DNA from: Cognatishimia maritima
GTDB lineage: Bacteria; Pseudomonadota; Alphaproteobacteria; Rhodobacterales; Rhodobacteraceae
Assembly (NCBI RefSeq): GCF_900129685.1
Contig: NZ_FQWM01000003.1
Span: forward strand, 1 to 64,000
Reading direction: 5' to 3'
DNA length: 64,000 nt
The translations under genes and the position numbers were made by a program. The notes beneath the pieces were generated by a model, which was not told the origin of the DNA, made no database searches, and saw nothing but the letters and a program-made list of their open reading frames with translations. Below, piece after piece: positions 52,975-62,161 of this stretch; positions within the stretch are counted from its first letter, which is position 1; each line of letters starts with the position of its first letter.

Positions 52975-53454
52975 TCACGCCACATCCAGATGCGCCTCGA
53001 TGAACCAGAGCGACTGGTCAAGAAACCGAGAGGTGGCGGTCAGCAGGTCCGCAGTGTTGGCGTCTCCCGCCTCGTCGGTTATGTCGATACCTTCACGTAC
53101 AGTATTGCCCAAGGCGGCAAATCGATCGGCAAGGGCAGCCAGGTGATCGACCCCGCGGGTTGCGCCCAGTGGATATTCCTGCAGCCCCGAGTTGCCCGCC
53201 ACAGCCTCGGCCCGCCCATCGGGCGCACCCCCGAGTGTCGCGATCCGCTCGGCCATTTCGTCGATTTCCGCGTCGAGCGGCGCGACGAAGCTGTCGAAAA
53301 GTTCATGGAGTTGCTGAAAATGCGGTCCGCGCACTGTCCAATGCGCCTGTTTGGCCGCAAGCCGCAGTGACAAGGCGTCGGCCAGGGCGGTTTGCAAGGT
53401 GGCGATGCTGGTTTTGCGGGCATTGTCGGAAAGGCCCAGTCGTGTCTGTCTCAT
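52975..53454 (-). CDS. dps: Dps/ferritin-like DNA-protecting protein
   Basis: About 159 residues. The ferroxidase region KQAHWTVRGPHFQQLHELFDSFVAPLDAEIDEMAERIATLGG contains the conserved His, Asp and Glu. Forms a dodecamer that stores iron and shields DNA from peroxide. AAAGGAG precedes ATG 53452-53454. It follows the disulfide reductase gene by 22 bases, so both are probably one stress unit. Confidence 0.93.
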   Translation of the reverse strand: MRQTRLGLSDNARKTSIATLQTALADALSLRLAAKQAHWTVRGPHFQQLHELFDSFVAPLDAEIDEMAERIATLGGAPDGRAEAVAGNSGLQEYPLGATRGVDHLAALADRFAALGNTVREGIDITDEAGDANTADLLTATSRFLDQSLWFIEAHLDVA

Positions 53455-53476
53455 AATCTTTCTCCTTTGATGTCGT

Positions 53477-54901
53477 TCAGGCACCAGGGCCGCAGTCGAT
53501 GCAGCGCGGCGGGGGCATGGCGCCCATTTGCAGGTTGGCGTTGAGGATCCGCAGCGCAGTGCGCAGCCCTTCCTCGATGACGGGGTGGTAAAACGGGCGC
53601 TCAAGCATCTCGTCCACGGTCAGGCGCGATTGCAGCGACCAAGCCAGCAGATGGGCCAGATGCTCTGCACGCGGTCCGATCATCTCGGCCCCGAGGAAAC
53701 GGCCGGTGTTGTATTCGCCGTAGACCCGAAGAAGGCCCTTGTTGACGCCCATCACCCGCGCACGACCCTGATCGGCCCAGTCGAGCGACCCGACGGCGAA
53801 ATCCGCTCCGCGTTCGGTCAGCGCCCGGTGCGTCTCGCCCACCATCATGATCTGCGGATCGCTGAACATGACCGAGATCGGCGCGCTTTTGGTGAAGCGG
53901 CGAATGTCCGGCCAATGCGCGGCGTTGTAGCCCGCGGTTGCCCCTTCGTCGGCGGCCTCGTGCAGAAGCGGGATGATGTTGTTGGCGTCACCCGCGATGA
54001 AAATCGGGGCATCGCCGCATTGCCCGGTGTAAAGGTCGAACACGGGCACGCCCCGCGCATCCAGCTTAAGCGAGGTGTTCTCCAGCCCCAGCTTGTCGAC
54101 ATTGGGCCGCCGGCCCGTGGCGATCAGGGCATATTCGTACTCCAGCGTCTCGCCGTTCAGGTCGACGGCGACGCCCGTGTCAGTGCGGCGGTGGCCGGTC
54201 ACGTCGGCATGGGAGTGGAAGTCGAATTCAGCCGTGAAGATGCGGTTCGCCTGGGCCAAAACCTCGGGGTCGCTCAGTGGGCCCACGAGGTTGTCGCGGC
54301 CAAAGAGGCTGACCCGTACGCCGAGCCGGTGCAGCGCCTGCCCCAGTTCTAGCCCGATAACGCCCGCGCCAAATACGGCGACGGAACTGGGCAAGGTATC
54401 CCAGGAGAACACATCGTCGTTCACGATCAGCCTGTCACCGAAATTCTCGAAGAATGGCAGAATGTTGGGCCGCGACCCGGTGGCGATGATGATCGTCTCG
54501 GCCTCGACCCTGCGCCCGTCGCTGAGCGCTAGCGTGGTGTCGGACAGGAAACTGGCACGGGAGCGGATCCGGTGCTGTTCCGGCCAGCCTTCAACCGTCT
54601 CTTCGACAAAGCCGACGAAGCGGTCCCGCTCGCTGCGCACCCGAGCCATGACGGCGGCGCCATCGATCTGCGGTGCGGCATAAGTCACGCCCATCGGCGC
54701 GGTGTGGTTGCCTGCATAGGCCGCCTCGGCAGCGGCGATCAGGAGCTTCGATGGCATGCAGCCGACCCGGGCGCAGGTGGTGCCGTAGGGTCCATCCTCG
54801 ATCAGTAGTACGTCGTCCGTCGTCTTGGTAATTTCACGGTAGGCACGCATTCCCGCGCTGCCCGCACCGATGACGGCGACTTTGGTTTTGAGTGTGGCCA
54901 T
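53477..54901 (-). CDS. Pyridine nucleotide-disulfide oxidoreductase (Lpd-like)
   Basis: 474 residues. FAD site VAVIGAGSAGMRAYRE, redox Cys pair in GTTCARVGCMPSK, NAD site VAVFGAGVIGLELGQAL and the dimer-interface FYHPVIEEGLRTAL with the catalytic His-Glu. A dihydrolipoamide/mercuric-reductase-like enzyme. The tail has an extra CIDCGPGA, an unusual two-Cys end that might serve in metal or thiol exchange. No lipoate-dependent complex is nearby, so a role in redox defence with Dps is likely. Confidence 0.9.
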   Translation of the reverse strand: MATLKTKVAVIGAGSAGMRAYREITKTTDDVLLIEDGPYGTTCARVGCMPSKLLIAAAEAAYAGNHTAPMGVTYAAPQIDGAAVMARVRSERDRFVGFVEETVEGWPEQHRIRSRASFLSDTTLALSDGRRVEAETIIIATGSRPNILPFFENFGDRLIVNDDVFSWDTLPSSVAVFGAGVIGLELGQALHRLGVRVSLFGRDNLVGPLSDPEVLAQANRIFTAEFDFHSHADVTGHRRTDTGVAVDLNGETLEYEYALIATGRRPNVDKLGLENTSLKLDARGVPVFDLYTGQCGDAPIFIAGDANNIIPLLHEAADEGATAGYNAAHWPDIRRFTKSAPISVMFSDPQIMMVGETHRALTERGADFAVGSLDWADQGRARVMGVNKGLLRVYGEYNTGRFLGAEMIGPRAEHLAHLLAWSLQSRLTVDEMLERPFYHPVIEEGLRTALRILNANLQMGAMPPPRCIDCGPGA

Positions 54902-54997
54902 GGTCGATCCCTTTCGTTGGGATCAGAGCTAATTCAGTACATAAACAGAATGAACGGCCTCATTCCTGAATAGATAATTTTACGATACGGAATAATA

Positions 54998-55909
54998 TCA
55001 GCCGTTCAGAACTGGTACCCCGCGCAGTCTGTCACGGGCGAAGTCGAGGAACGCGCGCAGCTTGGCCGACACGCGCCGCCCTTCTTGATGAACAAGATGG
55101 ACGGGCAGGCGTTCTGGTTCATGGGGCTCCAGCACCGTTTGCAGAGTACCCGCCTGCAAGTCCGGGCCGATCTGATAGGACAGGACCCTTGTGAGCCCCC
55201 AGCCTGTGCGGGCCAGCGCCAGCCCTGTGCCGATACTGGAAACGTGCAGACGCGGCTTCAGCCGGACAACGTCGAGACCTTCCTTGCCGAACCGCCATTC
55301 GGTGTTCGGCGTGACGCTTGAAATCGAGACGATCTTATGCTGCGTCAGGTCCTGAGGTGTTTTCGGGACGCCATGTGCCTTCAAATATCCGGGCGATGCG
55401 CAGACGACCCGCCGGACATGCCCTACACGTACCGCCATCAGACCCGAAGGCGGCAGCTCACCGATCCGCAGGCCGACGTCGATGCCCTCTTCAACAAGGT
55501 TCACCACGCGGTCAACCGTCAACAGCTCCGCCGAGACATCCGGGTAGGTATCGAGAAAATCCGCCAGAATGGGGGCCACATGGATGCGCCCGAACTCGAC
55601 CGGGGCTGTAACACGCAGAAGGCCCGTGGGCCGGGCCGCCGTGCCCGAGGCCAGATCGTCCGCGGCCTGAAGGTCCGCCAGGATGCTCCGCACCTCTTCC
55701 AGGTAGCCTTGCCCTACATCCGTCAGCCGGACCACCCGCGTTGTCCGCGTGAAGAGCCGCGCGCCCAAACGCTCCTCAAGCTCATTGACCCCGCGTGTAA
55801 CCGACGGCGCGCTCAGCCCTGTCGCACGCCCGCCGCCGGCGAAGCTGCCCGCTTCTGCCACGGCCACAAAGACTTCGAGCATTTGGATCCGGTCCATAGC
55901 ACCCGCCAT
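54998..55909 (-). CDS. LysR-family regulator (CrgA-like)
   Basis: 303 residues. HTH with MDRIQMLEVFVAVAEAGSFAGGGRATGLSAPSVTRGVNELEERLG and the LFTRTTRVVRLTDVG segment also seen in the LysR protein at 3918. Divergent from the DUF1348-GST-PNPOx-FNR genes (102-base gap) and probably their regulator. An internal Met at codon 5 could be the true start. Confidence 0.92.
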   Translation of the reverse strand: MAGAMDRIQMLEVFVAVAEAGSFAGGGRATGLSAPSVTRGVNELEERLGARLFTRTTRVVRLTDVGQGYLEEVRSILADLQAADDLASGTAARPTGLLRVTAPVEFGRIHVAPILADFLDTYPDVSAELLTVDRVVNLVEEGIDVGLRIGELPPSGLMAVRVGHVRRVVCASPGYLKAHGVPKTPQDLTQHKIVSISSVTPNTEWRFGKEGLDVVRLKPRLHVSSIGTGLALARTGWGLTRVLSYQIGPDLQAGTLQTVLEPHEPERLPVHLVHQEGRRVSAKLRAFLDFARDRLRGVPVLNG

Positions 55910-56011
55910 TTATTCCATTCTGCGAAATAGTGACTTTTTGAATGACGTCATTCTTCCGAAGAAGCAAGCGAATTACAGTCATGTCAACACAGATCAATAG
56001 GACCGCACAGC

Positions 56012-56488
56012 ATGACCAACGAAGCCCCCCGCTCCCCGCTGCCGCCTTTCACTGAAGAGACCGCCCGCGAAAAGGTGCGGCTGGCCGAGGATGGCTGGAA
56101 CGGGCGCAACCCCGCCAAGGTAGCGCTGGCCTATACGCCGGACAGCCAGTGGCGCAACCGCGCCGAGTTCCCCAAAGGCCGCAAGGAGATCGAGGAATTC
56201 CTGACCCGCAAGTGGAACAAGGAAATGGACTACCGCCTGATCAAGGAGCTTTGGGCCTTCACCAGCAACCGCATCGCCGTGCGCTACGCCTACGAGTATC
56301 GCGACGACAGCGGCCACTGGTTCCGCGCCTATGGCAACGAGAACTGGGAATTCGATGAAAACGGCCTGATGGCGCATCGCCACGCCTCGATCAACGAAAA
56401 ACCGATCTCTGAAGAAGAGCGCCTGTTCCACTGGCCGCTGGGCCGCCGCCCCGACGATCACCCGGGCCTCAGCGACCTAGGCCTCTGA
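56012..56488 (+). CDS. DUF1348 (SnoaL/NTF2-like) protein
   Basis: 158 residues. [33 protein letters not shown] and [26 protein letters not shown] define the DUF1348 family with its NTF2-like barrel. No reaction is known. First gene of the plus-strand operon and 23 bases before the GST gene. Confidence 0.92.
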   Translation: MTNEAPRSPLPPFTEETAREKVRLAEDGWNGRNPAKVALAYTPDSQWRNRAEFPKGRKEIEEFLTRKWNKEMDYRLIKELWAFTSNRIAVRYAYEYRDDSGHWFRAYGNENWEFDENGLMAHRHASINEKPISEEERLFHWPLGRRPDDHPGLSDLGL

Positions 56489-56511
56489 CCTCACCTTGAA
56501 GGAAAAAAGAC

Positions 56512-57138
56512 ATGACCAACCCGATCAAACTCTACCGTAACCCCAAATCCGGCCACTGCCACCGGGTCGAACTGATGCTGGCATTCCTCGGCCTGCCCTA
56601 CGAGACCATCGATCTCGACATGGCCAACGGCGCGCACAAAGCACCCGAGTACCTCAAGATCAGCCCCTTCGGTCTGGTTCCGGCGATTGACGATGGCGGC
56701 TACACGCTGGCCGACAGCAATGCGATCCTGATCTATCTGGTGCAGACCTATGCCAAAAGTTCGCACTGGATGCCTTCCAATCCGAAGGACGCCGCAGAGG
56801 TGCAGCGCTGGCTGACAGTTGCCGCCGACAATATCTATGCCGGACCGTGCGCCGCGCGACTGGTCAAGGTCTTCGGCACCGGCCACGATCACGGGGCCGC
56901 TGTCGCCAAGGCCCACGCTCTCTTCAAGGTGATGGACGCGCATCTGGCGGATCGCGACTGGCTGGCGACGGACACGATCACCATCGCCGATGTGGCGGGG
57001 TACAGCTACATCGCCCACGCCCCCGAGGGCGGCGTCGACCTCGCCCCCTATCCGAATGTGCGCGCCTGGCTGTCCCGGATCGAGGCGCAGCCGAACTTCG
57101 TGGCCATGGCCAAATCGCCGATCCCCGAACTGGCCTGA
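56512..57138 (+). CDS. Glutathione S-transferase, second copy
   Basis: 208 residues. FGLVPAIDDGGYTLADSNAILIYL and TITIADVAGYSYIAHAPEGGVDLAPYPNVRAWL show the same subtype as the GST at 3186-3809. AAGGAAAAAAG precedes the ATG. Followed after 56 bases by the PNPOx-FNR fusion, the same order of function as in the first module. Confidence 0.93.
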   Translation: MTNPIKLYRNPKSGHCHRVELMLAFLGLPYETIDLDMANGAHKAPEYLKISPFGLVPAIDDGGYTLADSNAILIYLVQTYAKSSHWMPSNPKDAAEVQRWLTVAADNIYAGPCAARLVKVFGTGHDHGAAVAKAHALFKVMDAHLADRDWLATDTITIADVAGYSYIAHAPEGGVDLAPYPNVRAWLSRIEAQPNFVAMAKSPIPELA

Positions 57139-57194
57139 TGCACCTGCGCGCCGGGGCCCCTCCCTCCCCGGCGCGCGCCCATAGGAGAGACGCC

Positions 57195-58853
57195 ATGACC
57201 ACGACCGAGATTCTCAATCCCTTCCACGAAGGCGAGCGCGCGGCGCAGGAACGTGCCGGCGTCGGCGACATGGCGGCGCTGGTCGGCGGTTTCATCCGCG
57301 ATCATCTCCCCGAACAGCACAGGGCGTTTCATACGAATTTGCCCTTCCTCGTCGTCTCGGGTGCGGATGCGTCGGGACAAACCTGGGTCACGCTGGTGGA
57401 AGGCCCGGACGGCTTTGCCACCTCGCCTGATCCGCGTCATATCAATATGGACACCGTCCTTAGTGCCGATGATCCGCTTGCTGCCGCCTTTGACGCGGGC
57501 ACCGATATCGGTGTTCTAGGCATCCAACTGGCCACCCGGCGCCGCAACCGCTTCAGCGGGCACGTCCGGCCGTCGGGCAACGGCTACGCCATCGACATCC
57601 GCCAGACCTTTGGCAATTGCCCGCAATACATCCACGAACGCGCCGTCACCCGGGAGGAAACCATACCCGGCCCCGCCGCGCGTTCGGACGCGCTGAACGA
57701 AAATCAGATCGCCCGCATCCACACTGCCGACACCTTGTTCATCGGCTCTGGCCATCCGATGGCGGAAGGCGCCGCGCGTGGCTATGACGCCAGCCACAGG
57801 GGCGGCGCGCCCGGCTTTGTCCATGCCGCCAGTCCCACACGGCTGCTGATCCCCGACTACGCAGGCAACAACTTCTTCAACACGATCGGCAATATCGTCG
57901 CGGACCCGCACGTGGGCCTTCTCTTCATCGACTTCGAAACCGGCGGCCTTTTGCACATCAGCGGTCGCGCCACCATCGACTGGTCGCCCAGGGGCGCGCA
58001 TGACCCTGACGCCTGGCGCATGATCGAGGTTGAGATCGACGCCGTGATCGACCGCCCCGGAGCAGTGCCGCTCAGGTGGGTCAAGCTGGATCACCTGTCT
58101 CGCCGCCTGAAAATCGCCAAGAAGGTCCGCGAAAGCGACGATATCACCTCCTTTTACCTGATCCCCGCCGATGACCGCCCGCTCGATCCATTCGAGGCCG
58201 GCCAGCACCTGCCCATCGAGGTGCAGATCCCCGGCCAGCGGGGCACCTCCAAGCGCTCTTACTCCCTGTCAGGCCCGCCGCAGGAACGGCGTTTCTATCG
58301 GCTCAGCGTCAAGCGCGAGGACAAGGGCCTTGTGTCCCGATTCCTGCATGACGGCACCCGCGAGGGCAGCATCATCGAGGCACAGAAACCTGCGGGTGAC
58401 TTTGTCGTGCCCTGTTCCAACTGCCCGCTGGTGCTGGTCAGTGCAGGTGTCGGCCTGACACCGATGCTGTCCGCGCTCTGGGCCAACGTAAGCCAGGAAG
58501 AGCGCGATGTCTGGTATGTGCACGGCGCACGGAACGGCACGGCCCATGCCCTGCGCGCAGAGGTCAAGGGCCTGATCGAGGCGAGCCCCCGCCTGCGCAA
58601 ACAGGTGTTCTACAGCCAACCCGGGGCCGATGATCGCCAGTGCTTGGACTATGACGTCAAGGGCCGGATCACCGCCGAAAGCCTCCTCGCCCTCGGCGCG
58701 GGCCCCGATGCCCGATACATGCTTTGCGGCCCCGCCGCCTTCCTGTCAGGCTTGCAACGCGACCTTGAAGCCGCAGGCGTACCACCAGCGAACATCCACT
58801 TTGAAACCTTCGGGCCAGTCGGCCAGAACGGTCAGGAGGCTGTAAATCAATGA
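57195..58853 (+). CDS. PNPOx-like FMN domain fused to FAD/NAD(P) reductase, second copy
   Basis: 552 residues from the ATG at 57195 (ATAGGAGAGA upstream). The front half has the split-barrel motifs (NCPQYIHER, SHRGGAPGF, DYAGNNFFNTIGNI). The back half has the FAD-binding KRSYSLSG, the nucleotide site SAGVGLTPMLSALW and YMLCGPAAF, and ends without a 2Fe-2S domain. Shorter than the homologue at 1004-2977 but with the same architecture. Its stop overlaps the start of a 56-codon gene. Confidence 0.9.
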   Translation: MTTTEILNPFHEGERAAQERAGVGDMAALVGGFIRDHLPEQHRAFHTNLPFLVVSGADASGQTWVTLVEGPDGFATSPDPRHINMDTVLSADDPLAAAFDAGTDIGVLGIQLATRRRNRFSGHVRPSGNGYAIDIRQTFGNCPQYIHERAVTREETIPGPAARSDALNENQIARIHTADTLFIGSGHPMAEGAARGYDASHRGGAPGFVHAASPTRLLIPDYAGNNFFNTIGNIVADPHVGLLFIDFETGGLLHISGRATIDWSPRGAHDPDAWRMIEVEIDAVIDRPGAVPLRWVKLDHLSRRLKIAKKVRESDDITSFYLIPADDRPLDPFEAGQHLPIEVQIPGQRGTSKRSYSLSGPPQERRFYRLSVKREDKGLVSRFLHDGTREGSIIEAQKPAGDFVVPCSNCPLVLVSAGVGLTPMLSALWANVSQEERDVWYVHGARNGTAHALRAEVKGLIEASPRLRKQVFYSQPGADDRQCLDYDVKGRITAESLLALGAGPDARYMLCGPAAFLSGLQRDLEAAGVPPANIHFETFGPVGQNGQEAVNQ

Positions 58854-59020
58854 CCCTTCACCTTGCGACAAAGGATGTCGACGAAACGATTGATGACCTC
58901 CGCGCAAAACTGGCGGAGAAGGATCGCGAGATTGTCCAACTCCGCAGGGACCTGGCCGACGCACAGGCGCAGATTCCTTGGCTGAGCGAAGCGTGCGGCG
59001 ATGATCTTTGGGACCTGTAG
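58850..59020 (+). CDS. 56-residue coiled-coil small protein
   Basis: Starts at an ATGA overlap with the reductase stop. Residues 8-42 (DVDETIDDLRAKLAEKDREI and on through LADAQA) form a clear heptad-type charged helix, followed by IPWLSEACGDDLWDL. Translational coupling and a strong coiled coil argue for a real partner or regulator subunit of the reductase. No family recognised. Confidence 0.6.
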   Translation: MTLHLATKDVDETIDDLRAKLAEKDREIVQLRRDLADAQAQIPWLSEACGDDLWDL

Positions 59021-59056
59021 AGAGTCCGCAAGTGAGTGGCAGTGAAGGGACACAAC

Positions 59057-59842
59057 ATGACCGACGGCAACCTGAGGATCGTCGAGCTTAACCGCTATCC
59101 GGTCAAGGGCCTCAGCGCTGAGACCATGGACCGGATGATCCTTTCCGCTGGCGAAGGCATTCCCGGTGACAGGCTGTTCGGTTTTGCCCGCTACAACTCC
59201 GGTTTCGATCCCCAAGACCCGCAACCGTTGCCCAAGGACCGCTTTGTCGTTCTGTTAAAGGAGGCGGGCCTTGCCGGTCTGAAAACCCGCTTCGACGCGG
59301 CAACCCATGCGTTCGAGATCGCTTCGGGTGGCACGGTCCGGCAGTTTGACACGAACGACCCTGAGGCGCGCCTTGAGGCCGCACAATTCCTGCACGAAAC
59401 ACTGCAGCTATCGGACCCGGAACCGCCGGCCTTCGTCTCCTCTGCCCCGCATCGTTTTACGGATGTCTCAGTTGTCTCACCCCAGATGATGAGCGCGATC
59501 TCGGTGCTCAACCTTGCATCCGTGCGTGACATGGAAAGCCGCATCGGGGCACGTATTCATCCCGCCCGGTTCCGCGCGAATATCGTGATTGACGGCCTGC
59601 CCCCATTCGCCGAGCTCGACGCCATCGGATCCGTACTGTCCTTTGGCGACGTATCGCTGCGGATCCTCTCGCGCACCAAAAGATGCGCTGCAACCGAGGT
59701 AAATCCCGAGACGGCGGAACGCGACCTGAAGATCCCTTATCTCTTGCGCAAGCATCTCGGCCACATGGACATGGGCGTCTATGTTGAAGTCGCGCATGCT
59801 GGAAAGTTGAGACTTGGGTTGAAGGGCAAGCTGTCGGTTTAA
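59057..59842 (+). CDS. MOSC-domain protein
   Basis: About 261 residues. N-terminal MOSC_N-type beta barrel (LNRYPVKGLSAETMDRMIL) and a MOSC domain with RTKRCAATEVNPETAERD, where the conserved Cys may carry a persulfide or bind the molybdenum-cofactor sulfur. Family members move sulfur or reduce N-hydroxylated compounds together with a reductase. ATG 59057 with GAAGGGACAC upstream. Same strand as the PNPOx-FNR operon, 36 bases after the small coiled-coil gene. Confidence 0.9.
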   Translation: MTDGNLRIVELNRYPVKGLSAETMDRMILSAGEGIPGDRLFGFARYNSGFDPQDPQPLPKDRFVVLLKEAGLAGLKTRFDAATHAFEIASGGTVRQFDTNDPEARLEAAQFLHETLQLSDPEPPAFVSSAPHRFTDVSVVSPQMMSAISVLNLASVRDMESRIGARIHPARFRANIVIDGLPPFAELDAIGSVLSFGDVSLRILSRTKRCAATEVNPETAERDLKIPYLLRKHLGHMDMGVYVEVAHAGKLRLGLKGKLSV

Positions 59843-59950
59843 CCTCAGGAGTCTATTCGGTCAGAAAAGCAACAATTGAAACAGGAATAATACCTTCAAA
59901 CATTGCAGATGGGTTCGACGGATTTGTTGGACGGACCCTCCCAAAAAGCG

Positions 59951-61027
59951 CTAGCGAGAATGCCTTGCCGCGCACCAAACCCGGTACCGTCCCTGTCCTG
60001 TCACTTCGCGGATCAAACCGCTTGCCTCCATCCAGGTCAGATTGCGCTGAACGGCGGCGCGGCTGGCTCCAGTCGTCGCCTCAGCCATCGGGGCAGAGAC
60101 CAAGGGCCAATCGGTGAACATCTTCCGTAAGGCAACAGGCGTTCGGCCGGACAATTGCGCCATGACGTTTTCTGCCTGACCCGCCCAAGCTTCAATTTCG
60201 TCAAGCGTTCGCATCGCCGTTAGGATCGCGCTGTTCATCCCATCCAACCAGCGGACCAAGCGTTCAGGCGGCAATCCCGACACACGCAGCCCCCCTGCCC
60301 CGCCCATAGCCAGCGGTGCGAAGACGGCGCCGCTTCCGTCGCTGGCCGCGATCCTGGACGCGGTGACGGCGGCTTCGATCTGGTCGCCGTGCTGTCCGAG
60401 CCCCGCCAGGCTCCAGAGATGAAAGCCCATGCAAGCACGCGTGATTGGGTGGAGCTCGGCTGCGGCGGCCATTACGTCCAGCCATCCGCCCGCGCGATCT
60501 TTGAGCCGCTCGGCGCTGTCTTCACTATTCTCGGGATCCCGGCGATCCAGAAAGGCGGCCAGGTCAATCTCTGGTCCGGGACCGCCCGTCAGGCGCCGAA
60601 CAGCCCATCCGACGCGTGCAAGCGCATTTGAGTCATCCTGTGCGCCTGACAGCCGCATCGATAACCAAAGGGCCAGACGATCAGCACTGACCCGATCCCC
60701 TGCAAACCAGCTGAGGTCTGCCGCTTCGATAAGGGCGAGGCGATGGCGCCAGCCTTCAGGGCCGCGCAGCAGCCGGTCATCCAGCGCGCCCAGGCGTCCA
60801 GCGACCCGTGCCAGTCGCGCAGCGTGAACCCCCTCTGCCTTTGCCCAGTCATGGATGACAGCGGTGTCGGGCGGTTCCGCCCGTGGCCCGGGAGGCAAGT
60901 CATTTGGTTCTTCTTCGAGTGGTCCCGGCAGGAACCAGAGATCCTCTTCGTGAGCCTTTTCATCCTCCTCGATGGTGATGAGGGGGTCATTGAAATCATC
61001 AGTCAAAGCGGATGTTTGCGATTTCAT
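59951..61027 (-). CDS. DUF1612/HTH_13-type DNA-binding protein
   Basis: About 358 residues. An acidic N-terminus (EEDEKAHEEDLWFLPGPLEEEPNDLPPG) is followed by a helical body and a C-terminal winged helix (TGASRAAVQRNLTWMEASGLIREVTGQGRYRVW). Such proteins are common near plasmid replication loci in Rhizobiales and Rhodobacterales; function unknown. ATG at 61027 preferred over an upstream TTG. Divergent from the resolvase. Confidence 0.7.
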   Translation of the reverse strand: MKSQTSALTDDFNDPLITIEEDEKAHEEDLWFLPGPLEEEPNDLPPGPRAEPPDTAVIHDWAKAEGVHAARLARVAGRLGALDDRLLRGPEGWRHRLALIEAADLSWFAGDRVSADRLALWLSMRLSGAQDDSNALARVGWAVRRLTGGPGPEIDLAAFLDRRDPENSEDSAERLKDRAGGWLDVMAAAAELHPITRACMGFHLWSLAGLGQHGDQIEAAVTASRIAASDGSGAVFAPLAMGGAGGLRVSGLPPERLVRWLDGMNSAILTAMRTLDEIEAWAGQAENVMAQLSGRTPVALRKMFTDWPLVSAPMAEATTGASRAAVQRNLTWMEASGLIREVTGQGRYRVWCAARHSR

Positions 61028-61252
61028 ATGTGCAAAATACAAAATTTTTGCGCACTACCCAAGCGTTTTGTGGCCGCTGCCAGCGTCCTTTATGTAGTGC
61101 GCGTGCGCGACTGGCGGCGGAAAATCTCGGGTCGCGTTTAGCTCAAGGAAACGTAGGGATTGTACGCCAGCTCAATGAGAGAAACCTTACTTGCATTCGT
61201 TTACAAACAGTCGTTTAATAGCGATACCTTAAATTGCAAACGGCCCGATTTC

Positions 61253-62161
61253 ATGCCCCTGATAGGCTATGCGCGCGTCTCAACCGAGGATCAGACCCCC
61301 CTGCCCCAGTCTGAAGCCCTGCAAACCGCGGGATGCGTCGAGATCTTTGAAGAGCACGCCTCTGGCGGCAATCGCGCGCGGCCGGTGCTTGCGCGTGTTC
61401 TCGAGCGTGTCCAGACCGGCGACACGCTGGTCGTCGTGCGGATCGACAGGCTTGCGCGATCTCTGTCGCACTTGCTGGAGGTGATCGAGCGGCTGGAGGC
61501 CAAGGGCGCTTTCTTCCGGTCCCTCCAGGACCCGATCGACACGGCATCGCCACAGGGCAAGTTCACACTGCAGGTTCTGGGCGCCGCGGCCGAGTTCGAA
61601 CGCGCGCTGATCCGCGAACGCACCAAGGCGGGGCTGGCGTCGGCACGCGCCAAAGGGCGCGTAGGCGGCAACCCTGGACTTCGCACCAAGGATCCTGCTG
61701 CGCTGCGCAAGGTCCGGCTGGCGCGACAGGACGGCTACATGGAGCGCCTGAACGAGACCGCGCAGGATTGGGTGCCCCATGTGCGCCGCTTGCGCCCCGA
61801 TATGGCTTGGGAAGACGTGCTGCGGATTATCAATGGCCCCCTGCCCCCAGATCGCCATTGGACCCAAAGCCGCCTGCTCCGCGCCGTGAAAGCATATGTG
61901 CGCGACGGCTTTCTGCCCGATGAAGTGCTTGGCCGCGCCGGACGCCGCGAAACCGACGATCGACTGCCTGCCATCGTTGCGGCCATCAAGGGGGCAGACC
62001 CGGACATCACGCTTCAGGCGATCTGTGATCGGCTGGAGTCGATGCGTGAGCGCACCCCTCGGGGTCGTGCCAGCTGGCAGCCGTCTTCGGTCAAGATGTT
62101 GCTCGAACGAGCGGAGCGGCTTGGACTAATTTCATCAGAATCGGCTCACTCCCAAATGTAA
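61253..62161 (+). CDS. Serine recombinase (resolvase/invertase family)
   Basis: About 302 residues from the ATG at 61253. Catalytic Ser10 in MPLIGYARVSTEDQ, then VVVRIDRLARSLSHLLEVIE and the E-helix AAEFERALIRERTKAG. The C-terminal part (about 120 residues) is longer than in classical resolvases and lacks a clear Hin-type HTH. Likely role: resolving plasmid multimers. 342 bases upstream of repA. Confidence 0.9.
   Translation: MPLIGYARVSTEDQTPLPQSEALQTAGCVEIFEEHASGGNRARPVLARVLERVQTGDTLVVVRIDRLARSLSHLLEVIERLEAKGAFFRSLQDPIDTASPQGKFTLQVLGAAAEFERALIRERTKAGLASARAKGRVGGNPGLRTKDPAALRKVRLARQDGYMERLNETAQDWVPHVRRLRPDMAWEDVLRIINGPLPPDRHWTQSRLLRAVKAYVRDGFLPDEVLGRAGRRETDDRLPAIVAAIKGADPDITLQAICDRLESMRERTPRGRASWQPSSVKMLLERAERLGLISSESAHSQM

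Noticed and set aside
53528-54352. Long plus-strand open frame opposite the disulfide reductase
   Set aside because: High-GC antisense shadow; the minus strand has complete FAD, NAD and redox-Cys motifs.
56847-57194. Extending the second PNPOx-FNR protein upstream in frame
   Set aside because: The extension overlaps the GST gene in another frame and is Arg-rich nonsense; the ATG at 57195 has a good ribosome site.
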